A stretch of 64,000 bases of DNA from Novosphingobium naphthalenivorans NBRC 102051 (GCF_001590985.1 NZ_BCTX01000005.1:56427-120426), one strand, 5' to 3'; numbered from the stretch's first letter, positions 18,386-29,797 are shown. Numbers and translations: made by a program. The notes: a model not told the origin generated them from the letters alone.

Positions 18386-19699
18386 ATGCAGCCATCCTCG
18401 CCGCAATCAGGCAATCTCTATCCTGAACTGGCAACCACCGCTCAGATCGAGCGCGAGCGGCTTGCCATACGTGTTTTCGAACGGCCCGAAATGCGCGACG
18501 CGGTAGAGCAGATCAAGGCGCTCTACGCAGCCCACCCGCTGGGCGCCACTGCAACCGGCCAGGCCACCATGCATCGCGCCGCTTCGGCCACCGCATTCAT
18601 GTCGGTGTATCACGCCGTGCTTGAGCCGCTGACCGCCGACCCGGCGTTCCTCTGGTTCGAAAGCGCACCGCATTGCTGGCATGACATGGAAGTGCCGCGC
18701 GCAGCTTACGGCATCGATAATCCCCAGGCGGTATATCGGCACGTCATCCTCGACGTGAATTCCAAATATGTCATCACCGGCAAGGTGCAGCGCCCCGGGC
18801 CGGTGCAGCTGCATTTCGAGGCGCGCTCCGAGATCCCGGGGGCGGGACCGACCATCGACCCGGAAGGGTCGCCCCAGACCGCCACGCTGAACGGCGAGGA
18901 CATGGTTTTTGCCGACGACGGTTCGTTCCTCGTCACGCTCGATACCGAGCCGGCCAATGGCCGCATCAATCATATGCAGGTCCCGCCCGTCGGCTATGTA
19001 TTCCTGGTCACGCGGGACCTGCTGACCGACTGGACCACCCAGCATATCTACTCGATCGAAATCACCAGGACCGACGGCCCGCCGGCACAGCCGATGCCGA
19101 GCGACGAAGCGCTGGCGCAGCGCGCGGCGGAGATCGCCCTGGCCGAGGGCAGGTTCTGGATCGCCTTCTTCGACAAGTACACCTTCGTTGGGCCGGTCAA
19201 TTCAGCCCATGCAATCGCGCGTCCGGGCGGACGCGGACTGGCCGGCGGGGGCCATTTCAAGCTCGCGGACGACGAAGCGCTGGTGGTGACGGTGGAACCC
19301 TTGAGCGCGCTGGCGGTGGATATCCAGGTTACCGACCCGTGGGGGGTGCAGTTCGAGTATCTCGAACATCTGAGCTGCTACAATCTGGCGGAATCGAAGC
19401 CCAACCCAGATGGCTCGTACACTTATGTCATTTCCCGTCTCGATCCCGGCGTCCATAACTGGCTCGAACCACAGGGCCATGATAGCGGCATGATCGCCCT
19501 GCGATGGCAGGCGCTGACTGGACCGGCCGACCCCAAAGTCGCCTTGCGGCCGACAGAGATGGTCAAGCTTGCCGATCTGAAATCGGCCCTTGCGCCGAAC
19601 ACTGTCTTCGTCGATCCGGACCAGCGCGAGATACAGCGGGCCGAACGGGTGCGCGCTTACTTGCGCCATCGCCCGCCCCAACCTGCAGGCGCTGATTGA
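18386..19699 (+). CDS. DUF1214 domain-containing protein, copy 2
   Basis: 437 aa from ATG 18386, preceded by GAGAGGAAC. Frames opening earlier (18191) overlap the sulfotransferase and were rejected. The N-terminal part is beta-rich (AVYRHVILDVNSKYVITGKV). The C-terminus has the DUF1214 core LDPGVHNWLEPQGHDSGMI followed by LRWQ. No signal peptide. It pairs with sulfotransferase copy 2, 49 bases upstream, and precedes a TetR gene. It is longer and clearly divergent from the 13881 gene, so the duplication is old or the two modules arrived separately. Confidence 0.83.
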   Translation: MQPSSPQSGNLYPELATTAQIERERLAIRVFERPEMRDAVEQIKALYAAHPLGATATGQATMHRAASATAFMSVYHAVLEPLTADPAFLWFESAPHCWHDMEVPRAAYGIDNPQAVYRHVILDVNSKYVITGKVQRPGPVQLHFEARSEIPGAGPTIDPEGSPQTATLNGEDMVFADDGSFLVTLDTEPANGRINHMQVPPVGYVFLVTRDLLTDWTTQHIYSIEITRTDGPPAQPMPSDEALAQRAAEIALAEGRFWIAFFDKYTFVGPVNSAHAIARPGGRGLAGGGHFKLADDEALVVTVEPLSALAVDIQVTDPWGVQFEYLEHLSCYNLAESKPNPDGSYTYVISRLDPGVHNWLEPQGHDSGMIALRWQALTGPADPKVALRPTEMVKLADLKSALAPNTVFVDPDQREIQRAERVRAYLRHRPPQPAGAD

Positions 19700-19782
19700 G
19701 CGGGAGCGGGGAGGCTTAACGTAATTGCGATGAATAACCGCGCCTGGTGCAATCGCCGCATGCCATCTGGGAAATTCGTCGT

Positions 19783-20376
19783 ATGCCGAAGATCGTCGAT
19801 ACCAAACAGCGTCGAGAACAGATTGCACGTGCTGCTGCCGAAGTGATTTCGGAGCGTGGACTTGAAAGTGCGTCGATCCGGGAAGTGGCAAAGCGCACCG
19901 GCGCCACACGCGGCTTCATCGAGCATTATTTCGAGAACAAGACCGAACTTGTCGGCGCTGCGATCGACTGGCTGAACGCAAGTTATTTGCGGCGGATCAA
20001 CAAGGCGGTCGCCGGCAAGCGCGGACTTGCCGCACTGCGTGCCCGCTTCGAGTACTCTTTGCCGAAGTCCCCGACGACGCGAAACGAATGGCGGTTGCGC
20101 CTGCGGTTCTGGAGTTCGCCCGACCAGGACATCAACACGGTACAACGCCAGCGTCTGCAAATCTGGCTGAAGGTCATCGAGGAAGACATCATCGTTGCGC
20201 AATCGCTTGGCGAAATTTCGCCTGCAATTGATGCGAAACAGGCTGCACAACGCCTTTTCTATATCTTGTCGGGTCTTAGCACCCTGAGCGTGGCGGACAA
20301 GCAATCCTACAATCGCGACTTCCTGCTGACCGAATTCGATCGTCAGCTGGGTAAACTTGAAAACGGTACGCTGTAG
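19783..20376 (+). CDS. TetR-family transcriptional regulator (BetI-like)
   Basis: 197 aa from ATG 19783 (MPKIVDTKQRREQIARAAAE). The N-terminal helix-turn-helix is typical: VISERGLESASIREVAKRTG then FIEHYFENKTELVGAAIDWL. The C-terminal ligand domain contains WRLRLRFWSSPDQ and looks like the BetI C-terminal type. An upstream in-frame ATG at 19747 lies in poor context. It stands between DUF1214 copy 2 and the hydrolase on the same strand and probably represses one or both. The ligand is unknown. Confidence 0.88.
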   Translation: MPKIVDTKQRREQIARAAAEVISERGLESASIREVAKRTGATRGFIEHYFENKTELVGAAIDWLNASYLRRINKAVAGKRGLAALRARFEYSLPKSPTTRNEWRLRLRFWSSPDQDINTVQRQRLQIWLKVIEEDIIVAQSLGEISPAIDAKQAAQRLFYILSGLSTLSVADKQSYNRDFLLTEFDRQLGKLENGTL

Positions 20377-20405
20377 CTGGCTGCAAGCCGGATACCGAAA
20401 GGAAG

Positions 20406-21446
20406 ATGGCCGTGGAAATGGAATATCGGATGGTCGAAAGCAATGGCATCAGCCTGCAAGTTGCGATCGCCGGTGAAGGCGCGCCGGTCGTATTCTGCCA
20501 TGGCTTTCCGGGCCTTGCCTATAGCTGGCGTCATCAGATGAAGGCACTTGCCGAGGCAGGTTATCGCGCCATCGCGGTCGATCAGCGCGGCTATGGTGGT
20601 AGCGACAGGCCGCGCGACGTCGCTTCCTATGACGCCGATCAGGTCATGGCCGACATGACAGGGCTGCTGGATGCACTGGGCGAAAGCGAGGCCGTGTTCG
20701 TGGGCCACGATTTCGGGGCGCAACAGGTCTGCAACCTTGCCGTCAGACACAGCGAACGGGTGAGGGCGGTGGTCATTATGGCGTGCCCTTACGATTTTGA
20801 CCTTGCCGGCCGGTCGGGACAGGGTAGCAAGCCGCCCGAGGGAAGAACGGACATGGATTGGGGCGGCGGCATCCGGCCGACCCAGGCTTTCGCCATGGCG
20901 GCAAAGCAGCATTTCCTCCACCTCCACTACTTCCAGGCTATCGGACCTGCAGAAGCCGAACTTGGCGCTCTCCCGGCCGAATTCCTGAAGCGCCTGTTCT
21001 GGGCGCTCAGCGCGGGGGGAAAGCTGGGTAATTACGTCAACCATCCGAGCGAAGGGACAGGCTACCTCGACGTGCTTCCCGAGGCACCCGACCTGCCGTG
21101 GGACTGGATGAGCGAAGAGGATTTCCAGACTTTCGTCGATGGCTTCACGCGAACCGACCCGGGCGGCTATTTCATCGGCGGGCTCAATTCCTACCGCACG
21201 GCTGATCGCAACTGGGAATTGGGCGAACCCTGGGCCGACGCCAATATCGAAGTGCCTGCCCTGTTTATCGCCGGAGCGCAGGACATCGTGCTGCGCATGA
21301 TCGCAGCCGATGCCCTCGATATCCAGCGCCGCCGGGTGCCCGACCTGCGCGATACCGTGCTGATCGAAGGGGCCGGACATTTCGTGCAGATGGAACGTCC
21401 GCAGGAAACCTCGCGCGTTCTGCTGGACTTCCTTCGAAGTCTCTAG
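20406..21446 (+). CDS. Epoxide hydrolase-like alpha/beta hydrolase
   Basis: 346 aa. Motifs in order: oxyanion-hole HGFPG (about 34), DQRGYGGSDRP, nucleophile Asp in VGHDFGAQQ (about 101-109), cap region, acid in IAGAQDIV, and catalytic His in GAGHFVQMERP. An Asp nucleophile with HGFPG is typical of epoxide hydrolases, and haloalkane dehalogenases are the main alternative. A GGAAG ribosome site precedes the ATG. The gene follows the TetR regulator closely (29 bases), and a decayed short-chain dehydrogenase lies just downstream, so it may once have been part of a longer catabolic string. Confidence 0.85.
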   Translation: MAVEMEYRMVESNGISLQVAIAGEGAPVVFCHGFPGLAYSWRHQMKALAEAGYRAIAVDQRGYGGSDRPRDVASYDADQVMADMTGLLDALGESEAVFVGHDFGAQQVCNLAVRHSERVRAVVIMACPYDFDLAGRSGQGSKPPEGRTDMDWGGGIRPTQAFAMAAKQHFLHLHYFQAIGPAEAELGALPAEFLKRLFWALSAGGKLGNYVNHPSEGTGYLDVLPEAPDLPWDWMSEEDFQTFVDGFTRTDPGGYFIGGLNSYRTADRNWELGEPWADANIEVPALFIAGAQDIVLRMIAADALDIQRRRVPDLRDTVLIEGAGHFVQMERPQETSRVLLDFLRSL

Positions 21447-21479
21447 GCGCGGAGTGGAATGAATTCGAACCGTCGGCAC

Positions 21480-21645
21480 GCTTGTGCGATGTCCGCAACG
21501 GCGTCGGTTACTGAGGCGCATCGGTGTTCATCAGCGGCCGTCGTCAGGACTCACCAGATGCTGCAGTGAAAGCCATCGGCGGGCGCCTGAACGGCGTGCT
21601 TGGCGACACGTCGAACCTAGCCGACACCGCTCTGGTCGCGTTGCC
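21480..21645 (+). pseudogene. Short-chain dehydrogenase (SDR) remnant
   Basis: The reading AMSATASVTEAH shifts frame to VFISGRRQDSPDAAVKAIGG, then RLNGVLGDTSNLAD. This matches the second and third strands of a Rossmann-fold SDR (GLA-AKRFV-EGA-VFI-GRRQ---D-AV--IG--V--VQGD-SNLAD). The nucleotide-binding glycine loop and the catalytic YxxxK are both absent. It is a decayed gene immediately behind the epoxide hydrolase. Confidence 0.65.
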
Positions 21646-21794
21646 GCTTTCACGGCTGTTGGCGGACAGGACGTCGTCAGCGTGCAGGCCGATTGGTCGT
21701 CGCAAGCACGCAACTTCCTTGCCTCGCGGCGAGCTGACGGCTCCCTAGGCGAGGCAAGCCGACGTTCGCTGACAACGCACAGGCTTGCCCCGCC

Positions 21795-21805
21795 GGGGGG
21801 GGGGG
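21795..21805. repeat. G11 homopolymer tract
   Basis: A run of 11 G in non-coding sequence between the SDR remnant and the end of guaA. It may be an assembly-sensitive spot. I see no gene whose frame it could switch. Confidence 0.8.
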
Positions 21806-21933
21806 CACAGCGAACCTGACAGCGCTATTATTCTCACGGCAGGATGTTCAGCGAGAAGATTTGAGGTTAAACCGAAGGGAGCGGCAAACTTAGCATGCAG
21901 CAAGTTGGCGTATATCTACGCTAGAGTTACCCC

Positions 21934-23493
21934 TCACTCCCACTCGATCGTGCCGGGCGGCTTTGACGTGTAGTCATAGACCACGCGGTTGATGCCCTTC
22001 ACCTCATTGATGATGCGGGTCGCGACGCGGCTGAGGAACGTGGCGTCGAAGGGGTAGATGTCGGCGGTCATGCCGTCGGTGCTGGTCACTGCACGCAGCG
22101 CGCAGACGCTGTCGTAAGTGCGCCCGTCGCCCATCACGCCCACGGTCTTGACCGGCAGCAGCACCGCGAAGGCCTGCCAGATCGCATCGTAGAGACCGGC
22201 GTTGCGGATTTCCTCAAGGTAGATCGCATCGGCCTTGCGCAGGATGTCGCAGCGCTCGCGCGTCACTTCGCCGGGGATGCGGATCGCAAGGCCCGGCCCC
22301 GGGAACGGATGGCGGCCGACGAAGATCTCGGGCAGGCCCAGTTCGCGGCCGAGTTCGCGCACTTCGTCCTTGAACAGTTCGCGCAGCGGTTCGACCAGCT
22401 TCATGTTCATGCGTTCGGGAAGGCCGCCCACGTTGTGGTGGCTCTTGATCGTCACCGAAGGCCCGCCGGTGAACGAGACCGATTCGATCACGTCGGGATA
22501 GAGCGTGCCCTGCGCGAGGAATTCGGCGCCGCCGATCTTCTTCGCCTCGTTCTCGAACACGTCGATGAAGGTCTTGCCGATGAACTTGCGCTTCTTCTCC
22601 GGGTCGGTGACGCCTTCGAGCCCCTTGAGGAACAGGGTCGAGGCATCGACGTGGACCAGCGGGATATTGTAGTGGCCGCGGAACAGGCTGACGACCTGCT
22701 CAGCCTCACCCATGCGCAGAATGCCGCCGTCGACGAAGACGCAAGTGAGCTGATCGCCGATCGCCTCGTGGATCAGGAGCGCCGCCACCGCCGAATCGAC
22801 GCCGCCCGAAAGGCCGCAGATCACGCGCTTGTCGCCGACCTGCTCGCGGATTTCCGCGATCTTGGTCTTGCGGAACTCGGCCATGGTCCAGTCCCCGGCG
22901 AGGCCGCAGACATGGCGCACGAAGTTCTTGAGCAGCTTGCCGCCGTCGGGCGTGTGCACGACTTCGGGGTGGAACTGCATCGCGTAGATGCGCTTCTCGT
23001 CGTTGGCGATCACCGCAAAAGGCGCGCCCGCGCTCGAAGCGACGGGACGGAAGCCGGGGGCCAGCTTCGTCACCTTGTCGCCGTGGCTCATCCACACCTG
23101 GTGCTTCTCGCCGACCTGCCACATGCCGTCGAACAGCGCGCATTCGTCCAGAATCTCGATAAAGGCGCGGCCGAATTCGCCCGAGTCGCCGAGCAGCACT
23201 TCGCCGCCCGTCTGGTGCATCAGCGCCTGCTGGCCATAACAGATGCCGAGAATCGGCAGTCCGCTGTCGAGAATCGCCTGGGGAATGCGCGGGCCGTTCT
23301 CATCGAGAACCGAGGCCGGCGAACCGGACAGGATCACCCCGGCCGGGTTCATGCGCTTGAACGCCTCTGCGGCGGCATTGAAGGGAGCGATTTCCGAGTA
23401 GACGCCCGCTTCGCGCACGCGGCGCGCGATCAGCTGGGTCACCTGGCTGCCGAAATCGACGATCAGTACGGATTCAGAAGTCTGGATACTCAT
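21934..23493 (-). CDS. guaA: GMP synthase (glutamine-hydrolysing)
   Basis: 519 aa, the usual length. The N-terminal class I amidotransferase has the Cys nucleophile in [12 protein letters not shown] and the His-Glu pair in [10 protein letters not shown]. The ATP-pyrophosphatase domain begins with [16 protein letters not shown] (about residue 227). The C-terminal dimerisation domain ends KPPGTIEWE. It converts XMP to GMP with glutamine and ATP in the cytoplasm. The gene stands alone, ending just right of the decayed island boundary and divergent from the miniprotein genes. Confidence 0.98.
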   Translation of the reverse strand: MSIQTSESVLIVDFGSQVTQLIARRVREAGVYSEIAPFNAAAEAFKRMNPAGVILSGSPASVLDENGPRIPQAILDSGLPILGICYGQQALMHQTGGEVLLGDSGEFGRAFIEILDECALFDGMWQVGEKHQVWMSHGDKVTKLAPGFRPVASSAGAPFAVIANDEKRIYAMQFHPEVVHTPDGGKLLKNFVRHVCGLAGDWTMAEFRKTKIAEIREQVGDKRVICGLSGGVDSAVAALLIHEAIGDQLTCVFVDGGILRMGEAEQVVSLFRGHYNIPLVHVDASTLFLKGLEGVTDPEKKRKFIGKTFIDVFENEAKKIGGAEFLAQGTLYPDVIESVSFTGGPSVTIKSHHNVGGLPERMNMKLVEPLRELFKDEVRELGRELGLPEIFVGRHPFPGPGLAIRIPGEVTRERCDILRKADAIYLEEIRNAGLYDAIWQAFAVLLPVKTVGVMGDGRTYDSVCALRAVTSTDGMTADIYPFDATFLSRVATRIINEVKGINRVVYDYTSKPPGTIEWE

Positions 23494-23568
23494 GGCTGGC
23501 CCCTAATAGCACAGGCGCCGGGTGTCCAGATGGCTGAACGCCGCCGGAGGCAGATGCATGGCGTTCAA

Positions 23569-23597
23569 TTGATGATTGCAAAACTTGCAAGTAATAT
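23569..23597 (+). promoter_or_regulatory. Sigma-70-like promoter for the first miniprotein gene
   Basis: TTGATG (23569-23574), a 17-base spacer and TAATAT (23592-23597) give a near-consensus promoter in locally AT-rich sequence. The expected transcript start is near 23604, about 110 bases before the miniprotein ATG, leaving room for leader control. It is divergent from guaA. Confidence 0.5.
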
Positions 23598-23714
23598 TGT
23601 TGCTTTTGAATTTGCGAGAATTCCAGCGAAGCCTATTTCGCCCGTCCGCCGTCGGAGCGACCAAAGGAGCCCGGCGCGGATAAAATAAAAAACAATGTTT
23701 GCAGGAGCATTACA

Positions 23715-23795
23715 ATGACCATCGTCGAACGCACGTTCGGCCTGGCGGCGGCGCTTGGCGTCAGCGCGCTGGCATTTGCGCTTACCCTCGCCTGA
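23715..23795 (+). CDS. 26-aa hydrophobic miniprotein, copy 1
   Basis: MTIVERTFGLAAALGVS and eight further residues ending LTLA. A short polar head (TIVERT) is followed by about 18 small hydrophobic residues, enough for one membrane helix. CAGGAG lies 7 bases before the ATG, and a perfect terminator hairpin follows at 23855. A second copy with 17 of 26 identical residues is at 24008; many alanine, leucine and threonine codons differ synonymously, which suggests selection on the protein. Function unknown. It could be a membrane regulator or a type I toxin-like peptide, and nothing in the sequence decides this. Confidence 0.65.
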   Translation: MTIVERTFGLAAALGVSALAFALTLA

Positions 23796-23854
23796 GCGAG
23801 AAGGGATGCGCATCGTGCAATAGGTCCCATCAGACCCCTTTTGCATGTGTGACG

Positions 23855-23880
23855 AGAGCGGCCCGCAAGGCCGCTCTTTT
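23855..23880 (+). terminator. Rho-independent terminator after miniprotein copy 1
   Basis: AGAGCGGCC (23855-23863), loop CGCAA, GGCCGCTCT (23869-23877), then TTTT. The 9-bp stem is perfect. Confidence 0.8.
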
Positions 23881-23932
23881 CGTTTCCGCCCCCTTCGGAC
23901 GCGGCACTTTCGCACCCCCTTCATTTTATCCC

Positions 23933-23960
23933 TTGCAAATATCCTAACCTAGCTTATATT
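23933..23960 (+). promoter_or_regulatory. Candidate promoter for miniprotein copy 2
   Basis: TTGCAA (23933-23938), a 16-base spacer and TATATT (23955-23960) lie about 50 bases before the GTG start. With the terminator upstream, each miniprotein gene appears to be its own transcription unit. Confidence 0.4.
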
Positions 23961-24007
23961 AAGCATGGTAAGGATATGAAATCCCTTGTGTGAATGGAGA
24001 TAGACTT

Positions 24008-24088
24008 GTGACCATCGCTGAAAAGTCGATCGGTTTCGCGGCAGCTCTGGGCGCCTTTGCCTTCGCTTTCGCGATCACCCTTGCCTGA
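24008..24088 (+). CDS. 26-aa hydrophobic miniprotein, copy 2
   Basis: GTG start read as Met: MTIAEKSIGFAAALGAFAF and seven further residues ending ITLA. Same architecture as copy 1 at 23715: a charged head (E, K) and one membrane helix of Ala, Phe, Gly and Ile. TGGAGA stands 8 bases before the GTG. It has its own promoter-like and terminator sequences. The peptide is far below common annotation cut-offs and would normally be missed. Reality rests on paralogy with copy 1, ribosome sites and terminators. Confidence 0.65.
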   Translation: MTIAEKSIGFAAALGAFAFAFAITLA

Positions 24089-24121
24089 ATCTGGCACCTG
24101 AACCTGACACCTGATCCCCGC

Positions 24122-24180
24122 GCCCGGCGGTCCCGCCGGGCACAAGCAAAAAGGGCGGCCCCGCAAGGCCGCCCTTTTGT
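24122..24180. terminator. Two hairpins, bidirectional terminator between miniprotein 2 and the M20 peptidase gene
   Basis: A first hairpin at 24122-24141 (GCCCGGCGG with CGCCGGGC) is followed by AAAAGGGCGGCC (24149-24160) pairing with GGCCGCCCTTTT (24167-24178). A-rich and T-rich flanks allow it to end transcription from both sides. Confidence 0.8.
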
Positions 24181-24214
24181 TTTGGTCAGTTGGCGCAACC
24201 GTCAGCCGGCACCG

Positions 24215-25651
24215 TCAGCCAGCAAGCGCCTTCACCAGATCGTAGAGATAATCGCGCGCGGTATAGAGCGCCCGTGCCTCGACCCGCTCGTTGAGGCCGT
24301 GGATGCCATTGCCATCCGGATCGACCCAGACGCTGGGCACGCCGTAAACCGGAATGCCCAGTGCCCCGAAATAGACCCCATCGGTCGCGCCGGTCGACAT
24401 CGACGGAATCACGGGAACGCCGGGGAAATACTTCGCCGCGATCTTTTCCACCGGGCCAGTGATCTTCGGATCGAGCGGCGGCGGCGAGGCGATCGGCTTG
24501 TCCTTCACGCGCAGATCGACAGTGATGCGCGGATCGTCGATCGCCTTGACCAGCGCCGCCTGCGTTTCCTCGGCCGTGCGCCCCGGGAACATCCGGCAAT
24601 TGACATTGGCCTCGGCCCGCTGCGGCAGCGCGTTGAGCGCGTGCCCGGCATCGACCATGGTGGCAACGCAAGTCGTGCGCAGCATCGAGTGCAGCATCTT
24701 GTCCTGATCGACGATCGCCAGCGCCGCCTTGTCACCGGGATTGGCGGCCAGCGCCTGCATCGCCGCGCCGGTTTCCCCGCCGCGCATCTTGCCCGCCTTG
24801 GTGAAAAAGGCGCGGGTGGTGTCGCTGAATTCGACCGGGAATTCGTAAGCGCCGACTTTCAGCAGCGCGGTGGACAGCTCGTAGATCGCATTGTCCGGCA
24901 CCGGCTGCGAGCTGTGGCCGCCGGGGTTGGTCGCGGTCAGGGTGAAATCCTGATAGGCCTTCTCGCCCACCTGCAGCGTCTCGACCATCAGCTTGCCATG
25001 GCCATCGGTCCGGCCGCCGCCGCCTTCGTTAAGCACGAACGCCGCGTCGATCAGGTCCTTGCGGTTCTGGGCCAGCCACTCGGCGCCGTTGAACGCCCCG
25101 CTGGTCTCCTCACCGCAGGTCAGCGCCAGCTTGATCGTCCGCTTGGGCTTGTATCCCGCCTTGGCGAAGCGAACCAGCGTGTCCACCCAGATCGAGGCCA
25201 TCGCCTTGTCGTCCACCGCGCCGCGCGCGTAGTAGTAGCCGTTCTCCTCGATCAGCTTGAACGGATCGCGCACCCAGTCCTCGCGCTTGGCTTCGACCAC
25301 GTCCAGATGCGCCAGCAGCAGCATCGGCTTCATGCGCTTGTCCGTGCCGGGATAGACCGCGACGAGCCCGCCATCCCGGGGATGATCGGAGGTAAAGAAC
25401 GCCGTGAGCTGGTCATCCTTGAGCCCCGCCGCCTTGAGCCGGGCCGCCATCCTGGCGGCCGCTTCGGTGCAGCTGCCATGCGAAACGGTCGTGTTGGTCT
25501 CGATCAGTTCCTTGTAGAGACCGAAGAAATCCTGCTGGTCCGCGCGCAGCTTCGGCATCGGCGCCGAAGGTTCGGCCGCACCTGCCCCGGTTCCGGTCAT
25601 CGAAGACAGGAGCAGAGCCCCGCAAGCCATTGTCATCAAACCCTTACGCAT
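24215..25651 (-). CDS. Exported M20-family metallopeptidase
   Basis: 478 aa. The N-terminus MRKGLMTMACGALLLSSM leads to a cleavable signal peptide ending near GAGAA, so the protein is periplasmic. M20 metal and catalytic motifs are present: LLLAHLDVVEAK (first His/Asp), ARGAVDDKA, and LTCGEETSG with the general-base Glu. NPGGHSSQPVPDNAIY marks the dimerisation lid. A C-terminal GIHGLNERV supplies the last metal His. The family cleaves dipeptides or acyl-amino acids; the substrate is not determined. It stands alone, convergent with miniprotein 2. Confidence 0.9.
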   Translation of the reverse strand: MRKGLMTMACGALLLSSMTGTGAGAAEPSAPMPKLRADQQDFFGLYKELIETNTTVSHGSCTEAAARMAARLKAAGLKDDQLTAFFTSDHPRDGGLVAVYPGTDKRMKPMLLLAHLDVVEAKREDWVRDPFKLIEENGYYYARGAVDDKAMASIWVDTLVRFAKAGYKPKRTIKLALTCGEETSGAFNGAEWLAQNRKDLIDAAFVLNEGGGGRTDGHGKLMVETLQVGEKAYQDFTLTATNPGGHSSQPVPDNAIYELSTALLKVGAYEFPVEFSDTTRAFFTKAGKMRGGETGAAMQALAANPGDKAALAIVDQDKMLHSMLRTTCVATMVDAGHALNALPQRAEANVNCRMFPGRTAEETQAALVKAIDDPRITVDLRVKDKPIASPPPLDPKITGPVEKIAAKYFPGVPVIPSMSTGATDGVYFGALGIPVYGVPSVWVDPDGNGIHGLNERVEARALYTARDYLYDLVKALAG

Positions 25652-25837
25652 CGCGCACCCCTGTATGTCATGCTGTGGGAACGGCGCGATACAAGCACAT
25701 TTGCCGCAGAAGGCAACTGCTGATCGCGCGAATTGCCCCGCCCTCTCCAGCCACCTTGCGTCATATATTTAACTTTCGACGCCACACTGATTCTGCAATA
25801 TTCTCGCTTCGAATATAACAATACAAGAGTCTTAAAA

Positions 25838-27085
25838 TTGAGACGATTCTGGCTTTGCATACTGACTGCAGCGACCACATTAACATCAGGCTGCACTTAT
25901 ATTGCCAAAGACTTGCGGCATTCCGGTGGCGTCGTCGGTGATGTTCTCGACACACGCATGTTCGACGCGAGTGGATCGAAACAACTCGCCTTGCTTCGCT
26001 ATGCGATATTGATCGATATGGTCGCGCGCGGCGGCAGTGTCTATGCGCGCGATTCCCGCGAGAACGAAGCCTATGTCAACTACCTCGTTGCAGCCTCGGA
26101 CGAACTGAACATCGTTGCAGGCGACATTTACCAACTGGATCAGGTTTTTGATCTCAAGCCCGGAGGCGCAACACCGAACCTCGCCTGCCCCGTTCCCATG
26201 CATGGAGCAAATCCCCCTGAAGCAAAGCCTGCCCGCCAGGTCCTGTCCGGCGAAATACAAATGCTAGCCGACCAGTTCGAAACGGATGCGCGCTCAGCCC
26301 GTGACAGCGCACAGGTAGCACAGGCGAACGCCGCCATCGCGCAGGCAGCTGCAACCTCGGCAGCGGACAGCGCAGGTAAAATCGAGAACATGCTGGCAGG
26401 GCAGCCCGCAAACGACACCAAAGATGACGCAAAGGAAGCACCGACAACGATGCCTGACGACAGCCCCGATACCGGCGGCTGCCTCAGCTATCGCGTGAAC
26501 TTCGAAACTGACCTGCCCATGATTGAAAAACGCTTGTTCCGCCTCGCCATGGCAGCACTGCCGCAAAAGCAGGCAAAGCAGTTCCTTGATCAGGTTACGT
26601 CGGGCAACCTCGTGTCAGCAGTATCCGCCGCTTTCAGCTTCTCGGTAAAAACGCTCGACGGATTGCACAGCGGCGCAGCCACCCATCGCACCGGACTCGA
26701 AGTTCTTGCTCGCAACTCGGTAGAGTGCAACAAGGCCAAATATAGCAAAAATGAAACCGTCTCGCAGTTTTTGGAATGCCTAGGACTCAATGACGATAAA
26801 CTGTTCATCGGAAAACAGGACAATCAGAACTCGTATTATACGGGAATTCAGCCAGCGGCCTTCATGGCACTGATGCGCAATTTGCGCGACAGCTGCAGGA
26901 TGATCCCCATCAGCATTGACGATCCCACGGGCAATTTGAACGCAGTACGCGCAGAGCGGATCGACACCTGCAACAAAATCGAATTCCTCCCGCGATCGCG
27001 CTGGCAAACCAAAGAACAGATCGACCATATGCGCGACCTCATTATCAAACCGAAATCTTCGCCGGTCGATTACCTCGGCTTGTAG
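25838..27085 (+). CDS. Orphan hypothetical lipoprotein
   Basis: 415 aa from a TTG at 25838 giving a lipoprotein signal: basic RRFW, hydrophobic LCILTAATTLT and lipobox TSGC. An earlier TTG (25733) would add 35 residues ahead of this signal and destroy it, so 25838 is preferred. The mature part has an Ala/Gln/Asp-rich segment (about 170-210, probably coiled coil) and a Thr/Asp/Pro linker. The C-terminal domain has scattered Cys. No family recognised. It is lower in GC than its neighbours gyrB and the peptidase, which hints at separate acquisition. Confidence 0.7.
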   Translation: MRRFWLCILTAATTLTSGCTYIAKDLRHSGGVVGDVLDTRMFDASGSKQLALLRYAILIDMVARGGSVYARDSRENEAYVNYLVAASDELNIVAGDIYQLDQVFDLKPGGATPNLACPVPMHGANPPEAKPARQVLSGEIQMLADQFETDARSARDSAQVAQANAAIAQAAATSAADSAGKIENMLAGQPANDTKDDAKEAPTTMPDDSPDTGGCLSYRVNFETDLPMIEKRLFRLAMAALPQKQAKQFLDQVTSGNLVSAVSAAFSFSVKTLDGLHSGAATHRTGLEVLARNSVECNKAKYSKNETVSQFLECLGLNDDKLFIGKQDNQNSYYTGIQPAAFMALMRNLRDSCRMIPISIDDPTGNLNAVRAERIDTCNKIEFLPRSRWQTKEQIDHMRDLIIKPKSSPVDYLGL

Positions 27086-27133
27086 GAAAGCACAGCACCG
27101 CCCCCTGAAACCCTGCGAAAGGCCCGGCCATGA

Positions 27134-29752
<2,619 letters not shown>

Positions 29753-29758
29753 GCCATT

Positions 29759-29797
29759 CGCCCCCCACCTCCGTTCGACACGAACGGGTGGGGGGCG
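29759..29797 (+). terminator. Hairpin after gyrB
   Basis: CGCCCCCCACC and GGTGGGGGGCG enclose CGTTCG and CGAACG around an ACA loop, giving a 17-bp stem with one small bulge. There is no long T tail, so it may act as an mRNA stabiliser or repeat rather than a classical terminator. Confidence 0.5.

Noticed and set aside
23715..24088. Calling the two miniproteins a type I toxin-antitoxin locus
   Set aside because: Size and hydrophobicity fit, but no antisense promoter opposite the frames or their leaders is visible, so toxin status is not claimed.
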